Source: Phocaeicola faecicola (lineage in GTDB: Bacteria; Bacteroidota; Bacteroidia; Bacteroidales; Bacteroidaceae). Taken from it: a stretch of DNA of 64,000 bases. Position numbers and translations under genes: made by a program. Under the pieces are notes generated by a model. That model saw nothing but the letters and a program-made list of their open reading frames with translations. It searched no databases and was not told where the DNA came from. Within the stretch, counting starts at the first letter, position 1. Each line of letters starts with the position of its first letter. Of this stretch, positions 63,401-64,000 are shown in pieces. The stretch spans positions 62,001-126,000 of the forward strand of contig NZ_JABSOE010000003.1 of assembly GCF_013618865.1 (NCBI RefSeq), read 5' to 3'.

Positions 63401-63977
63401 CAAACAGATATGCAACCACCCTGCGCAGTTTCTTAAGAACGGTGACTGCAGACCTGAATTATCAGGAAAGACAGAAATGTTGCTTGATAGGATTGAAGGA
63501 ATTATTTCTGGCGGCGAAAAAGTTCTTATCTTTACACAATATCGCGAAATGGGTGATATGCTGGTGGATTTCATAGCAGAAAGGACGGGAGAAAAGCCCT
63601 TATTCTATCATGGTGGATGCAGTCTCAAAGAACGGCAGACGATGATTGACCGATTCCAGAATAACCGTGCAGAAAAGATATTCATTTTATCACTGAAAGC
63701 AGCAGGAACAGGACTTAATCTCACAGCTGCAACTCATGTGATACATTACGATTTGTGGTGGAATCCTGCCGTAGAGGCTCAGGCTACCGACCGCGCTTAC
63801 CGTATAGGTCAGAAAAGCAATGTCATGGTTCACCGCTTCATTACTAAAGATACGTTCGAGGAACGTATCAATGACATGATACAGAAAAAGAAATATTTGG
63901 CAGACATGACCGTATCAAGCGGTGAAAACTGGATAGGTAAACTCAGCAACAAAGAATTGCGCGAAATATTCAGATAA
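60444..63977 (+). CDS. SWIM zinc finger and SNF2-family ATPase
   Basis: This complete 1177-aa protein has an N-terminal FGKTWWGKEWLRSL segment followed by a SWIM zinc finger with Cys124, Cys126, Cys133 and His135 (CNCPDWAIPCKHIAAVIY). A long middle region has no recognised domain. The C-terminal SNF2 motor shows ADDMGLGKTLQAI (motif I, about 735), LIDEAQNIKN (motif II, DEAQ), SGTPVENRLTEFWSI, LIFTQYREMGD and DRAYRIGQ (motif VI, about 1116). Such ATPases translocate on double-stranded DNA and remodel protein-DNA complexes. The fusion is also known from other bacteria, often uncharacterised; a role in DNA repair, transcription or defence cannot be decided. It is intact, unlike the decayed region before it. 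Confidence 0.92.
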   Translation: MAEQFGKTWWGKEWLRSLTHIDYDNRIPRGATYARKGNVKNIMLKNNIITAKVTGSRITPYNVTITIPPFSPNQIDTLMNELIKHPGIISRLLNRELAPEITSIARNCGIKIFPERWTDLKMQCNCPDWAIPCKHIAAVIYMFSREIDNNPFIVFSMHHMNLMQELEKRGITANENSHDITVQKIEDVVRTKTNKEIINESPVFKRIDFSRLKDMSEALLMLLPENPPFLAGSNFKERYVTEILRAKKNIQSFFSKKSDASRLFPQADILSGKEIKTDKKFSLQFDSKLKWTVANICYAGQDLRADSFTADSLPLALLCINPDFLPDYHPSVIALNQALLCTLHLLAKGAVAPQILLLTNGEYAIRWIPVYINSQVSQIMSQLEDIIPDELIKFKPAERKLDKCIYNKGEWIVSFFLGKLINRLTSDSLKFPVEALFFKDKHLPFNGVGEIEIPGGIKSWAASYTLTESDYKPVIYVDENVKSGFDMHFGIEDRRNPEHSIIALSDILLSSEYDKERFTMLRCFTLLAGIMKDLNEHIASGARTPLYYTNESFLPIILKIIPAVRMLDFKVFMPRSLQELIRPKASIRLKRKSGSEKGFISLADLFAFDWEVALGNETVSMEEFMKLQENAGGLIKFKQKYIYTDAETLERIHEAFFELDKLTPAQLLQAALTEEYHSAPIRLTDEIRQLMKELTEQKSIPLPKGLNAQLRPYQERGFSWMYRNMRIGFGSVLADDMGLGKTLQAITLILKLKEEGALEAGKVLIVVPTGLLTNWQAEISRFAPPLSTFIYHGTNRDLRSFKADILLTTYGVLRSDNSKLKKRQWTVMLIDEAQNIKNNETAQCKAVKSIPATTHIALSGTPVENRLTEFWSIMDYANKGYLDTLRAFKENYANPIQLSNDEDCALRFRKVTAPFMMRRMKTDKNIISDLPEKIELDVYASLKPEQAALYEKTLETAMNEIEGISTTDNESLFKRQGLILQMIMALKQICNHPAQFLKNGDCRPELSGKTEMLLDRIEGIISGGEKVLIFTQYREMGDMLVDFIAERTGEKPLFYHGGCSLKERQTMIDRFQNNRAEKIFILSLKAAGTGLNLTAATHVIHYDLWWNPAVEAQATDRAYRIGQKSNVMVHRFITKDTFEERINDMIQKKKYLADMTVSSGENWIGKLSNKELREIFR

Positions 63978-64000
63978 GATTCAGCGGATCAACGTAAAAA

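Noticed and set aside
1-64000. tRNA, rRNA, CRISPR arrays, intact transposases or integrases
   Set aside because: No cloverleaf, rRNA segment, regularly spaced repeat array, or transposase/integrase motif was recognised on either strand.

Overview
The window looks like a chromosomal segment of a gut Bacteroidales bacterium, most likely Bacteroides or Phocaeicola. Four things support this. Many genes are preceded by the Bacteroidetes -7 element TAnnTTTG. Outer-membrane lipoproteins, TonB-receptor-like barrels and LytS/LytR pairs are frequent. ProS is of the eukaryote/archaea-like type. The trp order trpB-E-G-D-C-F-A and a single [FeFe] hydrogenase with hydE-G-F also fit. The species cannot be fixed from sequence alone.

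Layout. 1-18.3 kb is mostly minus strand: a partial Nif3-like gene, a truncated MATE transporter, a large secreted alpha-galactosidase-like enzyme, an MBL-fold hydrolase, proS, a yhcH-glgB-membrane protein operon, a 14-repeat MORN protein, a zinc-motif-less M16 protein with kdsB, folK, an ExoX-C-like protein and PBP1A. 18.6-25.7 kb is a complete trp operon behind a recognisable promoter, a leader peptide with tandem Trp codons and an attenuator hairpin. 26-31 kb carries pyrBI, a flavin reductase, a small barrel, glyA and an OmpA lipoprotein. 31.2-33.3 kb (minus) is ugd plus a lipoprotein. 33.4-40.4 kb holds an HU/SPOR protein, an FHA protein and hydA-hydE-hydG-hydF. 40.5-44.2 kb has an exonuclease and a membrane-tethered winged-helix regulator followed by a TonB-receptor-like barrel. 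44.3-53.2 kb contains two LytS/LytR systems, the second facing a TonB-receptor-like barrel.

53.2-60.4 kb is visibly AT-rich, gene-poor and decayed. It holds a parA relic with the relic of its small DNA-binding partner, a 16-bp perfect inverted repeat, a TPR/HTH regulator, two tandem cytolysin-like (CDC-like) lipoprotein genes that are both broken, and small secreted or membrane ORFs. A 1177-aa SWIM-SNF2 ATPase closes the window.

Most notable are the complete trp attenuation region, the paired CDC-like lipoproteins that appear to lack the membrane-binding domain 4, and a cluster of broken reading frames between 48.9 and 58.4 kb, three of them single-nucleotide changes in homopolymer runs (a histidine kinase, its divergent outer-membrane protein and one CDC-like gene). 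No tRNA, rRNA, CRISPR array or intact insertion sequence was recognised.
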